Counted from the stretch's first letter, positions 8,209-17,908 are shown. The stretch is DNA of 55,539 nucleotides from Mycolicibacter sinensis (GCF_001667375.1 NZ_LZIN01000060.1:1-55539); one strand, 5' to 3'. The notes: a model not told the origin generated them from the sequence alone. Numbers and translations are program-made.

Positions 8209-11200
8209 GCGCCGCTCCGCGTGTGGGCCGGACAGATCGGCTGGATCGGGCAGTGCCGGCAGCCGTCGTTGACCCGGGCGGTGAACTGCGGACCGGCGGT
8301 GGCCGCCGCCGCCTGCGCGATCCGCTCGCGCCACTGGCCGCCGGTTTCGGCGGTGAGCGGGTTCTGTTCGCGCTCGGTGGCGCCGCCGGCTCCGGGCTTG
8401 GCCGGGTAAACCAGCCGGGCGCCACCGGGCTGCTCACCGGATCCGAGCAGACCGGCTTCGGCCGCGAGCTGGTAGACGGCCAGCTGCGCATGTTGTTGCG
8501 CGTCGTCCTTGCTGATCGGGGTCTTGGCGGTCTTGACGTCGACGACCACCAACCGTCCGGCGGCGTCACGTTCGACCCGATCGATCCGGCCGCGGAGCCG
8601 CACTCCCTCCCCGGCGTCGATCACCCCGTCGAAGGCGACCTCGGTGCCGACCTCGGTGAGCTCACCCCGGGTCTGTGTCCGCCACGCCAGAAACGTCTCG
8701 ATCACGGCGCGGTGCCGCTGATGTTCGTTGGCCGAGTACCACGCCGACTCGAACGGCAGCTGCTGCCAGGCCCGGTCCAACTCGGCCAGCAATTCCTCTG
8801 CTGTGACGGCCGATTCGGCGACCAGGGCGTGCATCACCGACCCGATCGTCGAGCGCAGGTCACGGCCGTCGGTCCCGCCGTGTCGCTCGGCCAGCCAGCG
8901 CAGCGGGCAGTCCAGCAGGCTCTGCAACGCCGAGGGCGACAGCGTGACCCCCCGCCCGTCCTCGGCGCGCCACAGCGGTTCCTCGGTGCTCACCGGCGCC
9001 GCGCCGTACCAGTCGGCCGGGTCGGCGCCCGACACCCCGGCAGCCGCCAGCCGTGCCAATTGCGTTGCGGCGTCGGCACGTTCGGTATCGCCCACCTCTG
9101 CTTCCGGCGCGCAGACCACAGCGCGCAGTCGACCCACCAGCCCGGCTGCCGACAGCACCGGCGGAGCCACGACCGGCGGCGCCGGCGTCCGGGCGACGTC
9201 GGGCATCACGCAGGCCGCGAGTTCGGTGACGAACTCCGACGGGATCTGCTCCTCGGCGCTGCCGTCCCCTTCCCCGTCGACGGCGGTGATCATCACCCGG
9301 CGACGCGCCCGGCCCAGCGCCGCCACCAGCAGCCGCCGCTCCTCGGCCAGCAGTGGTGCGCGGGCCGAGACATCGTCACCGAGGCCGTGCAGGGTGTCCA
9401 GCAGCCGCTGGGTGCCCAGCACGCCGCCACGCGGAACGGTGTTGGGCCACAGCCCTTCCTGCACACCGGCGATGACGACCAGATCCCACTCGCGGCCCAG
9501 GGCGGCATGCGCGCTGAGCACAGCGACCGCCTCGGCGCCGGTCGCGGGCTCGGCCCGGGGCATCACCAGTTGCATGGCGCTGACATGGTCGACGAGCCCG
9601 GCGAGCGTCGCGCCGGCGGTACGCGCGGTGTACTGCTCGGCGAGATCGAACAGCGCGGTCACCGCGTCCAGGTCCCGGCCGGCTTGGGCGCCGGCCGTCC
9701 CGCCGCGCTCGGTCGCCGACAACCAGCGCTGCTGCAGCCCGGACCGATTCCAGGCCTGCCACAGCGTGTAGTACGGGTCCCGGCCGTCGGCGTGGCTGCG
9801 GGCCGCGGCCTGCAGCACCGCGCGCACCCGCCGCAGCGGGCGCACATGAGCGGCCGGCAGCTGGCCGGAGTCACCGGACAACACCGCCGCCAACCGGTCG
9901 CCGGGCTCATGCGGCGGTCCCAGCTTCGCCTCTCCTCCGTCGAGCCTCGCTGAACCGCCGGAATCTGCTTCCGGGGCGCCGCCGCGGCGCAGGATGCGCT
10001 GCAACTGCCGCAGCGAGATCGGATCCATGCGCCCGATCGGGCCGGTGAGCAGTTCCAGCGCCCGACGGCCGTCGACACCGTCGGCGGCGCACTCCAGCAC
10101 GCTCAGCAGGGCGGCCACCGCCGGCTGCTCGGCCAGCAGGCCACCGGGTGCGGGCAGGGTCACCGGAATGCCGGCGGCGGCCAGGGTGCGGGGCAAGCGG
10201 GCCGCCGCGCGCGGCACCGAGCGGACGATCACCGCCATCTGTGACCACGGCACGCCGTCAAGGAGGTGGGCGCGCCGCAGCGTGTCGGCGATCAACGCGG
10301 CCTCGGCATGACCGGAGGCCGCGGTGCGCACGGCGACCGAGCCGACGTCGGGCCCGCTGCCCTCGAGGCGGCGGACGGGCCCGGGCCCGGGCAGTCGGGC
10401 GGCGACGGCGTTGATGGCGTTAGCCACCGCCGGGGCGCAGCGGTGCGAGACCGAGAGCTGCACCGCGGGTGCGTCGTCGGTGAGCAGGGCGGCGGGCTCA
10501 GCACCGCGGAACCCGAACACCGCCTGATCGGCATCGCCGGCGATGACGCTGCGCTGCACGCCGGCGGCGAGCACCCGCACCAGCCGGGCCGCCTGCGGGT
10601 CGAGTTGCTGCGCGTCGTCGACCAGCAGCAACCGGATCCGGCGGCGTTCCTCGACCAGCAGGTCGGGGTCGGCCGCGAAGGCCTCCAACGCGGCCCCGAC
10701 CAGTTCGGCGGCACCCAGGGCCGGCGTGGTCGCCTGCGGTGCCGCGGTGCCGACCGCCGCGCGAAGCAGCATCACCTGCTCGTACTGCCGGGCGAAGCGG
10801 CCGGCGGCGGCCCACTCCGGGCGGCGGCACCGCTTGCCGAGCCGGACCAACTCGGCCGGGTCGACGCCGCGTTCGGCGCAGCGCGCCATCAAGTCCCGCA
10901 GTTCGGTGGCGAAGCCGTCGGTGGCCAGCGCTGCGTGCAACGACGGCGGCCAGGCTCCGGGTCCGTCACCGGCGAGCAGTTCGCGGATGACGCTGTCCTG
11001 CTCGGCCCCGGTGACCAGCCGGGGCGGTGCGGCCTCGGCCCGGCGCGCGGCGCGCTGCAGCACCGCGAAGGCGTAGCCGTGCACGGTGCGCACAACGGAT
11101 TCCCGGATCACCGGCCGGCCGGGCGGGCGGGCCCGCAGCAGCGCCGCCGTCACCGCGGCGCGTGCAGCGGTGCCGATGCGGCCGGGGGTGAGTAGCAGCA

Positions 11201-11372
11201 CCGATTCGGGGTCGAGGCCGTCGGCGACGTGGGCGACCGCCGTGTCGAGCAGCAGGCTGGTCTTACCGGTCCCGGGCCCGCCGAGCACCCGCAGCACACC
11301 GCGCCCTGCCGGATCCAGCGCGACGCGCGCTTCGGCGGCATGCGATCCCCGGTGCTGCGTCATACCGCCCAT
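8205..11372 (-). CDS. adnA: AdnA subunit of the AdnAB helicase-nuclease
   Basis: About 1055 residues, the same length as the M. tuberculosis protein. The N-terminal motor-like domain has Walker A GGPGTGKTS, but motif II reads VDDAQQL instead of DExx, fitting the auxiliary, weaker ATPase of AdnA. The C-terminal RecB/AddB-like nuclease has GRIDRVERD...VVVDVKTAK, with cysteines LLDCPL and CRHCPIQPIC placed to bind a 4Fe-4S cluster. ATG 11372 was chosen because GAGGG lies 10 bases upstream; TTG 11393 and ATG 11363 are alternatives. It is the first gene of adnA-adnB, divergent from lipV. One 19-residue GGSARLDGGEAKLGPPHEP insert is present at about residue 475. Confidence 0.94.
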   Translation of the reverse strand: MGGMTQHRGSHAAEARVALDPAGRGVLRVLGGPGTGKTSLLLDTAVAHVADGLDPESVLLLTPGRIGTAARAAVTAALLRARPPGRPVIRESVVRTVHGYAFAVLQRAARRAEAAPPRLVTGAEQDSVIRELLAGDGPGAWPPSLHAALATDGFATELRDLMARCAERGVDPAELVRLGKRCRRPEWAAAGRFARQYEQVMLLRAAVGTAAPQATTPALGAAELVGAALEAFAADPDLLVEERRRIRLLLVDDAQQLDPQAARLVRVLAAGVQRSVIAGDADQAVFGFRGAEPAALLTDDAPAVQLSVSHRCAPAVANAINAVAARLPGPGPVRRLEGSGPDVGSVAVRTAASGHAEAALIADTLRRAHLLDGVPWSQMAVIVRSVPRAAARLPRTLAAAGIPVTLPAPGGLLAEQPAVAALLSVLECAADGVDGRRALELLTGPIGRMDPISLRQLQRILRRGGAPEADSGGSARLDGGEAKLGPPHEPGDRLAAVLSGDSGQLPAAHVRPLRRVRAVLQAAARSHADGRDPYYTLWQAWNRSGLQQRWLSATERGGTAGAQAGRDLDAVTALFDLAEQYTARTAGATLAGLVDHVSAMQLVMPRAEPATGAEAVAVLSAHAALGREWDLVVIAGVQEGLWPNTVPRGGVLGTQRLLDTLHGLGDDVSARAPLLAEERRLLVAALGRARRRVMITAVDGEGDGSAEEQIPSEFVTELAACVMPDVARTPAPPVVAPPVLSAAGLVGRLRAVVCAPEAEVGDTERADAATQLARLAAAGVSGADPADWYGAAPVSTEEPLWRAEDGRGVTLSPSALQSLLDCPLRWLAERHGGTDGRDLRSTIGSVMHALVAESAVTAEELLAELDRAWQQLPFESAWYSANEHQRHRAVIETFLAWRTQTRGELTEVGTEVAFDGVIDAGEGVRLRGRIDRVERDAAGRLVVVDVKTAKTPISKDDAQQHAQLAVYQLAAEAGLLGSGEQPGGARLVYPAKPGAGGATEREQNPLTAETGGQWRERIAQAAAATAGPQFTARVNDGCRHCPIQPICPAHTRSGA
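9901..9961. repeat. Single copy of the palindromic repeat inside adnA
   Basis: Begins CCGGGCTCATGCGGCGG and ends CTGAACCGCCGG. It differs from the adnB copies at only two positions over the unit: T to C, and G to C, which changes Pro to Ala in the encoded peptide. It has the same orientation and the same reading frame as in adnB, so it adds the peptide GGSARLDGGEAKLGPPHEP to AdnA. Confidence 0.88.
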
Positions 11373-11421
11373 GACAGCACTGCCCTCTGACAACTCCGGC
11401 CGCGGCTGGCACCATCGACGG

Positions 11422-12210
11422 GTGAATTCCGATCATCTCCTGCACGTGCACCGCTACGGACCACCCGGGCCGGTCCAGATCCTGGCGATCCACGGCCTGA
11501 CCGGCCACGGTCAGCGCTGGCAACACTTGGCCGAAGATCATCTGGGTGAATTCAGCGTCGCGGCACCGGATCTGATCGGTCACGGCCACTCGTCGTGGGC
11601 GGCACCGTGGACCATCGACGCCAATGTGACGGCGCTGGCCGCACTGCTGGAGCGCTCCGCCGACGGGCCCGTCGCGGTCGTCGCGCATTCGTTCGGCGGG
11701 GCCGTCGCCTTGCACCTGGCCGTCGAGCACCCGGATCTGGTGGCCGCCCTGGTGCTGCTCGACCCGGCGATCGGCCTGGACGGGGAGTGGATGGCCCGGA
11801 TCGCCGACGCGATGCTGGCCTCCCCGGATTACCCCGATCCCGCCGAAGCCCGCGCCGAAAAGGAACATGGCTCCTGGTCGGACGTCGACGCCTCCGTACT
11901 GGACGCCGAAGTCGACGAACACCTCATCACCTTGCCGAGCGGGCGTGTCGGCTGGCGCATCAGCGTCCCGGCGATGATGTCGTACTGGAGCGAGCTGGCC
12001 CGCGACATCGTCCTGCCGGCCCCGGGTACCGCCACCACGCTGGTGCGGGCACGCCGAACCTCACCGCCCTATGTGGGCGAGAACCTCATCGCCGCGCTGC
12101 GGGCCCGACTGGGAGCGGACTTCCGGCTGGTGGACCTCGATTGCCAGCACATGGTGCCGCACGCCAGACCCGGCGAGGTTGCCGAGTTGATCCGCGCTCG
12201 GTTGCCCTGA
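11422..12210 (+). CDS. lipV: Alpha/beta-hydrolase, LipV-like esterase/lipase
   Basis: 262-residue alpha/beta-hydrolase. The oxyanion-side motif AIHGLTGHGQRW is near residue 20 and the nucleophile elbow AHSFGGAV near residue 90; a late H in DCQHMVPH fits the catalytic histidine, and Asp in LLDPAIG is a possible acid. Position next to adnA and the alkyltransferase-like gene matches Rv3203 (LipV). Substrate is not predictable from sequence. The GTG at 11422 (VNSDHLLHVH) was chosen because homology starts there; the open frame upstream is antisense to adnA. It is coupled to the next gene by an ATGA-type overlap (TGATG). Confidence 0.85.
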   Translation: MNSDHLLHVHRYGPPGPVQILAIHGLTGHGQRWQHLAEDHLGEFSVAAPDLIGHGHSSWAAPWTIDANVTALAALLERSADGPVAVVAHSFGGAVALHLAVEHPDLVAALVLLDPAIGLDGEWMARIADAMLASPDYPDPAEARAEKEHGSWSDVDASVLDAEVDEHLITLPSGRVGWRISVPAMMSYWSELARDIVLPAPGTATTLVRARRTSPPYVGENLIAALRARLGADFRLVDLDCQHMVPHARPGEVAELIRARLP

Positions 12211-12506
12211 TGGCAACGGTCACCGACGAGCAGGTCGAGCGGGTGCGTGCGCTGGTCGCCGCGATCCCCGCCGGCCGGGTCGCTACTTACGGCGACATCG
12301 CCTCGGCAGCAGGGCTTTCCAGCCCTCGCATCGTCGGATGGATCATGCGCACCGATTCCGCCGACTTGCCGTGGCATCGGGTGATCCGGGCATCCGGTCA
12401 GCCGGCGCCACACCTGAGCATCCGGCAGTTGGAACGGCTTCGCGCCGAAGGGATTCTGGCCGACAACGGCAAGGTGGATCTGCGCACCGCGCGTCACCGG
12501 TTCTGA
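12210..12506 (+). CDS. Alkyltransferase-like (ATL) DNA-binding protein
   Basis: 98 residues with the C-terminal fold of O6-alkylguanine-DNA alkyltransferase, but the acceptor motif PCHR is replaced by PWHRV (residues 54-58, Trp55 at the cysteine position). Tyr27 (VATYGDI) and Arg40 (SPRIVGW) match the base-flipping Tyr and Arg finger of ATL proteins. ATLs bind O6-alkylguanine lesions without repairing them and hand them to nucleotide excision repair. Its ATG overlaps the lipV stop, so the two are translationally coupled. It is the counterpart of Rv3204, sometimes annotated as a methyltransferase; the missing cysteine argues against that activity. Confidence 0.9.
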   Translation: MATVTDEQVERVRALVAAIPAGRVATYGDIASAAGLSSPRIVGWIMRTDSADLPWHRVIRASGQPAPHLSIRQLERLRAEGILADNGKVDLRTARHRF

Positions 12507-12593
12507 TAACGCCCAGTCGCCCAACGTGTCACCATTGCGAAAAAATCCGCTGCAGATCGCACTGAGTACACGCTCGGCGCGACGAAGGACCGC

Positions 12594-13448
12594 TTACAGC
12601 GCCAAGCGCACCAGCGCCGCGGTGCGCGCCAGGCCAGGGAAGGCCTCGGCCGTCGACCGCGGGTGCAGGGCGTGCACCGCGAGCCGGAACATCAACGCGC
12701 GCAACAACATTTGCGGCCACTCGGGCAGTGACTCCCAACGTTCGATGAGCCCGTCGTCGGCCTCCCCCCACGACAGGGCGTCCACCACCACCACCCCGGC
12801 AGCCCACGACGGCGGGCGCCAGTACGGCGTGATGTCGGTGATGCCGGGCGCCGCGGCGCCGGAAAACAGCACCGTGCCATAGAGATCCCCGTGCACCAAC
12901 TGGCTGGAACCCTTGGTGGGTTTGCGCAAGGTGGCGAGCTGATTGATCAGGTCGATCGAGCGCTGACCGTCCACCGAGCCCGGGGCCAGCCGGGCGCCGG
13001 CCTGCAGCGAGGCGAACGGCCGTTCCTCCCACGCCGCCCGATCGGCGGCGATGAACACGTCGACGTCCGCCCACGGCGCCACCGGCGCCTGGGTGAGGAA
13101 ACGCGGCCGCTCCAATTTGGCGGTGGCCTCATGCAGCCGAACCGCCGCGGAGACCACCTCGTCGTGACGGGGCTCCGGGCTGCCGGCCACGAAGGTGTCG
13201 GCCCGCCAGCCCGACACCACATAGCGTCCGTCGGTGGAGCGCACCGGCCGGGCCAGCCGGATGCCGTCGGCGAACAGCGTCTCGCGCACCTTCGCCGACC
13301 ACGCGGCCCTGGCGTGGTCGGCCACCATGGACACCACCACTTCCCCGCATTTCCAGCCGTCCTCCCAGCCGGCGGCCAGCGGGGTGGGCGCGGCGCCGCG
13401 AAGGCCGAACGTCGCCAGCACATGCTCAGGCGGCGGCTCGACAGTCAC
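12594..13448 (-). CDS. Conserved actinobacterial protein, Rv3205c type (TIGR02569-like)
   Basis: 284 residues from GTG 13448 (VTVEPPPEHVL) to TAA. The chain contains QLVHGDLYGTVLF and GITDITPYWRPPSW, resembling the catalytic HGDLxxxN and DxxP segments of aminoglycoside/choline kinase-like folds; the canonical Asn is replaced by Val, so kinase activity is doubtful. Position and length match Rv3205c. It lies just downstream of moeZ on the same strand. Function unknown. Confidence 0.8.
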   Translation of the reverse strand: MTVEPPPEHVLATFGLRGAAPTPLAAGWEDGWKCGEVVVSMVADHARAAWSAKVRETLFADGIRLARPVRSTDGRYVVSGWRADTFVAGSPEPRHDEVVSAAVRLHEATAKLERPRFLTQAPVAPWADVDVFIAADRAAWEERPFASLQAGARLAPGSVDGQRSIDLINQLATLRKPTKGSSQLVHGDLYGTVLFSGAAAPGITDITPYWRPPSWAAGVVVVDALSWGEADDGLIERWESLPEWPQMLLRALMFRLAVHALHPRSTAEAFPGLARTAALVRLAL

Positions 13449-13476
13449 ACGGTCAGCCTAAGCGGTAACTACAAGC

Positions 13477-13496
13477 GAGCCTCGCTGAACCGCCGG
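13477..13496. repeat. Fragment of the palindromic repeat next to the moeZ stop
   Basis: GAGCCTCGCTGAACCGCCGG is identical to the last 20 bases of the repeat in adnA and adnB and directly abuts the moeZ stop codon (13497-13499). The rest of the unit is absent. Confidence 0.75.
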
Positions 13497-14675
13497 TCAG
13501 TACATCACCATGTCGGGTTGCATCTGCTTGGCCCACGCCACAATTCCCCCCTGCAGATGGACCGCGTCGGCGAATCCGGCCTTCTTCAGAGTCGCCAGGG
13601 CCGCCGCCGAGCGGACGCCGGTCTTGCAGTACAGCACCGACATCCGATCCTGGGGCAGGGTCGCCAGCCCCTCGCCGGAGTTGATCGTCGACTGCGGAAC
13701 CAGCCGGGCCCCCTCGATCCGGTTGATCTCCCATTCCGCCGGTTCGCGCACATCGATCAGCGCCAGCGGCCGCCCGGAGTCCAGCAGCTCCCGCAGCTCG
13801 GCCGGCGTGATGGTGGAGCCGTCCGCCGCCTCGGCCGCCTCGTCGGAGACCAGCCCGCAGAACGCCTCGTAATCGATCAGCTCGGTGATCTTGGGCGTAG
13901 AGGGGTCCTTGCGGATCGCGATGGTGCGGTAGCTCATCTCCAGGGCGTCGTAGATCATCAACCGGCCCAGCAGCGACTCGCCGATCCCGGTGATCAACTT
14001 GATCGCCTCGGTGCCCATCACCGACCCGACGGATGCGCACAGCACCCCCAGCACACCGCCCTCGGCGCAGGACGGCACCATCCCCGGCGGCGGCGGTTCG
14101 GGGTACAGGTCCCGGTAGTTCACGCCCCGGCCGTTGGGCGCGTCCTCCCAGAACACCGAAATCTGGCCCTCGAAACGGAAGATCGACCCCCACACGTAGG
14201 GCCGGTGCGCCAGCACCGCGGCGTCGTTGACCAGGTAGCGGGTGGCGAAATTGTCGGTGCCGTCCAGGATCAGGTCGTACTGGGAGAACAGCTCGACGGC
14301 GTTGTCCGGCGCAAGCCGGAGCTGGTGCAGCCGCACCCGGACCAGCGGGTTGATCGCCTTGATCGAGTCGCGGGCGCTTTCGGCTTTGGACCGGCCGACA
14401 TCGGCGACGCCATGGATGACCTGGCGCTGCAGGTTGGATTCGTCCACGACGTCGAAGTCGACGATCCCGAGGGTGCCGACGCCGGCGGCCGCCAGGTACA
14501 GCAGCGTCGGCGCGCCCAGCCCGCCGGCCCCGATCACCAGCACCCGGGCGTTCTTGAGCCGCTGCTGTCCCTGCACGCCGACGTCCGGGATGATCAGGTG
14601 GCGGCTGTAGCGCGTTACTTCATCCCTGGTCAGCTCGCCGGCCGGCTCCACCAGCGGCGGCAGCGAATTCGACAC
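13497..14675 (-). CDS. moeZ: Adenylyltransferase/sulfurtransferase MoeZ (MoeB1)
   Basis: 392 residues: an N-terminal ThiF/MoeB adenylation domain (VIGAGGLGAP near residue 47, Arg in NLQRQVIHG, DGTDNFATRY) and a C-terminal rhodanese domain with active cysteine in YCKTGVRSAA. MoeZ activates the C-terminus of sulfur-carrier proteins and transfers sulfur to them for molybdenum cofactor and CysO/cysteine synthesis. The zinc-binding CxxC pair of classic MoeB is not seen. The start is GTG 14675 with AGGAG 9-13 bases upstream. Length equals M. tuberculosis Rv3206c (moeB1). Confidence 0.93.
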   Translation of the reverse strand: MSNSLPPLVEPAGELTRDEVTRYSRHLIIPDVGVQGQQRLKNARVLVIGAGGLGAPTLLYLAAAGVGTLGIVDFDVVDESNLQRQVIHGVADVGRSKAESARDSIKAINPLVRVRLHQLRLAPDNAVELFSQYDLILDGTDNFATRYLVNDAAVLAHRPYVWGSIFRFEGQISVFWEDAPNGRGVNYRDLYPEPPPPGMVPSCAEGGVLGVLCASVGSVMGTEAIKLITGIGESLLGRLMIYDALEMSYRTIAIRKDPSTPKITELIDYEAFCGLVSDEAAEAADGSTITPAELRELLDSGRPLALIDVREPAEWEINRIEGARLVPQSTINSGEGLATLPQDRMSVLYCKTGVRSAAALATLKKAGFADAVHLQGGIVAWAKQMQPDMVMY

Positions 14676-14766
14676 CGACAGCTCTCCTCAAAATCGCATC
14701 CACCACCATCACAGCAGTTGATCGGGTCAACGACAAACGGCCCGCGACGCTTCCCGAACCGGATTT

Positions 14767-15804
14767 CTAAGGAATCGGAGCGGGCCACGGGTTGAACCGG
14801 CAGGTCTTGCCGTCGGGCTTGACCCAGTCCGGGTCGAACTTCGCCGCGTCGTCGTTGGAGGTGCCGAACGTCTGCTGCATCATCACCGGGGCCAGGGCGT
14901 CCTGCTTCTCGCACGGTTCGTGGTGCTGATAGCCGAGGGCGTGACCGACCTCGTGGTTGATCAGGTACTGCCGGTAGGAGCCGATGTCGCCCTGGAAGGG
15001 CACCGCGCCGCGAACCCAGCGGGCCTCGTTGATGAACACCCGCGGTTCCGACCTCGCCCCGTAGGACGGGTTGTAACAGGACGCCTCCAGAGGGATCTCG
15101 TAGCCGCAGCCCTCCCGGACCGTCATCGGCGACGTCAGCGAGATCCGAAAATCGGGATCGACGCCGCTGGTCGCATCCACCCGGACGAACCCGATCTGAG
15201 GCGTGTGCGTCCACCCCTTGGGGTTGCGCAAGGTCTGGTCGACCATCCGGGCGAACGCCTCGTCGCCGCCGAAGGCGGTGGTGTCGATGCCGTTCTCGAC
15301 CTCGATGGTGTAGGCGAACACCTTCTGGCTGCCCCGGCCGAACACCGATCCGGTGCCGGGAATGATGTGCCACGCCATGTCGCCGGCCTCGGTGAACGGC
15401 CCACCGTCGGGAAGCATGCCGGTCGGCAGGTTGACGTCGAATTCGGTGAGTCCCCGCGGTGGCGCACCGATGATCGAGGTGCCGGCCGACCCGATCGTCG
15501 GCGGGCCGCCCTGGACCGGCTCGTCGATGTCCGGCGCGCGCACCCCGGTTCCGGTCACGGTCTGGTACACCACCACCACGGTGAGCACCATCAGCACCGG
15601 CAGCGCATAGGCGCGCCAGCCGTAGGTGGACACGAACCTGCCCAGCCAGCTCTGCTTGCGCCACTGCCGATGGACGTCGCGGTCCGACCGCAGCCGCCCG
15701 GCGCCGGCGGCCAGCGGGTCACGTTGCGCGCGCAGGGGTTCGCGGAAACGATCCCGAAGCACCGGGGCTCGACCGCCGCCGTGCTGCCCCGGGTCGTAGG
15801 TCAC
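14767..15804 (-). CDS. DUF3152 membrane-anchored zincin-like protein (Rv3207c type)
   Basis: 345 residues. A cytosolic Arg-rich N-terminus precedes one TM helix (about residues 68-85, YALPVLMVLTVVVVYQ), then an extracellular domain with INHEVGHALGYQHH, the HExxHxxGxxH zinc motif of metzincin-type proteases, followed by a possible Met-turn (PVMMQQTF). An extracellular zinc protease is inferred; the substrate is unknown. GTG 15804 (VTYDPGQHGG) was chosen as the family-like start; the open frame extends to 15891. Confidence 0.82.
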   Translation of the reverse strand: MTYDPGQHGGGRAPVLRDRFREPLRAQRDPLAAGAGRLRSDRDVHRQWRKQSWLGRFVSTYGWRAYALPVLMVLTVVVVYQTVTGTGVRAPDIDEPVQGGPPTIGSAGTSIIGAPPRGLTEFDVNLPTGMLPDGGPFTEAGDMAWHIIPGTGSVFGRGSQKVFAYTIEVENGIDTTAFGGDEAFARMVDQTLRNPKGWTHTPQIGFVRVDATSGVDPDFRISLTSPMTVREGCGYEIPLEASCYNPSYGARSEPRVFINEARWVRGAVPFQGDIGSYRQYLINHEVGHALGYQHHEPCEKQDALAPVMMQQTFGTSNDDAAKFDPDWVKPDGKTCRFNPWPAPIP

Positions 15805-15921
15805 CTTCTCAGGATGACACAAGCACTGCGAGCTGGGACTCTTCGCCGCGCCAGCGGGCGGCGGCGTGGGGCGTCCCGAACCGGTCCGCACCGCATTGGT
15901 GGATGTCGCTGGCGGAAGTGA

Positions 15922-16689
<768 letters not shown>

Positions 16690-16740
16690 GTCAATGGCGA
16701 TGGCCCGCTGCGCCCGGCTTCGCCGCGCTTGCGACCACCG
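16690..16740. other. Short convergent intergenic segment, possible repeat
   Basis: Between the TetR and TB9.4 stops lies GCGCCCGGCTTCGCCGCGC, an imperfect hairpin (GCG/CGC and CGG/CCG pairs). It could end both convergent transcripts. I have seen similar text in other mycobacterial intergenic regions but cannot confirm it is a repeat from this window, which holds one copy. Confidence 0.3.
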
Positions 16741-17007
16741 CTAAGCGGAACTGGCCCCGCTCGCGGCGTCGGAACCGATCCCGAACCCGACCCGCCGGCT
16801 GTCGGCGATGCCGATCTCCACGTAGGCGATCTTGGCGGTCTGCACCAGGAACCGACGACCCTTCTGGTCGGTCAGCGACAGCAGTCCCCCGTTGCCGGCC
16901 CCCGGCTCAAGCGCGGTCGCGACCAGTTCCTCGACCTCATCTGGCGTCTGCGCACTATTGATGACCAGTTCGCGCGAACTGTCGGTGACCCCGATCTTGA
17001 CCTCCAC
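16741..17007 (-). CDS. DUF3107 small conserved protein TB9.4
   Basis: 88 residues: VEVKIGVTDSSRELV at the start, RRFLVQTAKIAYVEIGI in the middle, an Ala/Ser-rich end. Matches TB9.4 (Rv3208A), a small actinobacterial protein of unknown role found in culture filtrates. GTG 17007 is preferred over ATG 17022 because AAAGGGG sits 5 bases upstream of the GTG and the family begins VEVKIG. Rv3209, which follows it in M. tuberculosis, is absent. Confidence 0.88.
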   Translation of the reverse strand: MEVKIGVTDSSRELVINSAQTPDEVEELVATALEPGAGNGGLLSLTDQKGRRFLVQTAKIAYVEIGIADSRRVGFGIGSDAASGASSA

Positions 17008-17118
17008 GCCGGCCCCTTTCATGTCGCGGTGGGCGTTGTTAAGCAGGCTAGTGGACGGTGCCGGAGTTGAGAGCCACCGGCTGTTCGCCGTCGGCGATAC
17101 CGGACGCGCGATCGCCCG

Positions 17119-17814
17119 TTAGGCCAATCCCAGCTCGCGCATGCGCTCGTCGTGGGTGTGCTGGGCCCGTTCGAAGAACCCGGCCAGATGGCCCAGTCCG
17201 GCCGTGCCGGAGATCACCAGGTCGACGAGTTCGTCGCGGTCGGCCAGCACGTACTGCGCCTGGGTGATCGCCTCACCGAGCAAGCGGCGCGACCACAACG
17301 CCAGCCGGCTGCGTTGTTTGGCACTGGAGGTGACGACGCTGCGCACCTCGTCGACGACGAACTGTGAATGCTTGGTCTCGGCGAGCACCGACCGCACCAC
17401 GTCGGCCGCCTCGTCGGGCAGGCCGTCGGCGATCGCCAGGTAGAAGTCCGCGGCCATCGCGTCGCCGACGTAGGTCTTGACCAGTGCTTCCAGCCAGGTA
17501 CTGGGCATCGTGAGCCGGTGGTAATTGTCAAGGGCCGTGGCGTATTTCGACATCGCCGCCACCACGTCGACCCCGCGACTGTCCAGGGCTTGGCGCAACA
17601 CCTCGAAGTGACCCATCTCGGCGGCGGCCATGGCCGCCATGGAGATCCGCCCGCGCAGATCCGGTGCCATGCGGGCCTCGTCGGTGAGCCGATAGAACGC
17701 CGCCACCTCGCCGTAGGCGAGCAGGGCGAAAAGCTCGATGATGCCGGGATGATCGGCGGACAGTCGCGGCGGCGAAGCCTGGGTCAGCGGGTCGGTCGAG
17801 GGAACCGAATTCAT
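17119..17814 (-). CDS. Ferritin-like protein, MiaE_2-type (Rv3210c)
   Basis: 231 residues, the same length as Rv3210c. Helical protein with acidic/His pairs typical of diiron ferritin-like folds: YGEVAAFYRL near residue 35, AAAEMGHFEVL near residue 70, and LAETKHSQFV near residue 150. Related to the tRNA hydroxylase MiaE family, but the substrate is unknown. ATG 17814 (MNSVPSTDPL) was chosen; the open frame extends upstream into the rhlE leader. It is divergent from rhlE. Confidence 0.82.
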   Translation of the reverse strand: MNSVPSTDPLTQASPPRLSADHPGIIELFALLAYGEVAAFYRLTDEARMAPDLRGRISMAAMAAAEMGHFEVLRQALDSRGVDVVAAMSKYATALDNYHRLTMPSTWLEALVKTYVGDAMAADFYLAIADGLPDEAADVVRSVLAETKHSQFVVDEVRSVVTSSAKQRSRLALWSRRLLGEAITQAQYVLADRDELVDLVISGTAGLGHLAGFFERAQHTHDERMRELGLA

Positions 17815-17866
17815 CACCACACTGTAGGCGTTCCGCCGGAATGCACCGATGCCCGGGCCGAACAGG

Positions 17867-17903
17867 TAGCATAGGGAGAAGGCAGTGCCGAATCGGCGCT
17901 GCC
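17867..17903 (+). promoter_or_regulatory. rhlE promoter -10 and 5'-terminal hairpin
   Basis: TAGCAT (17867-17872) is a good -10 and would start transcription near 17880. The next 23 bases form a strong hairpin: GGCAGTGCCG (17881-17890), loop AAT, CGGCGCTGCC (17894-17903), ten pairs with one G-U. A stem at the extreme 5' end may stabilise the mRNA or control access; no clear -35 is seen. Confidence 0.5.
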
Positions 17904-17908
17904 GCGCA

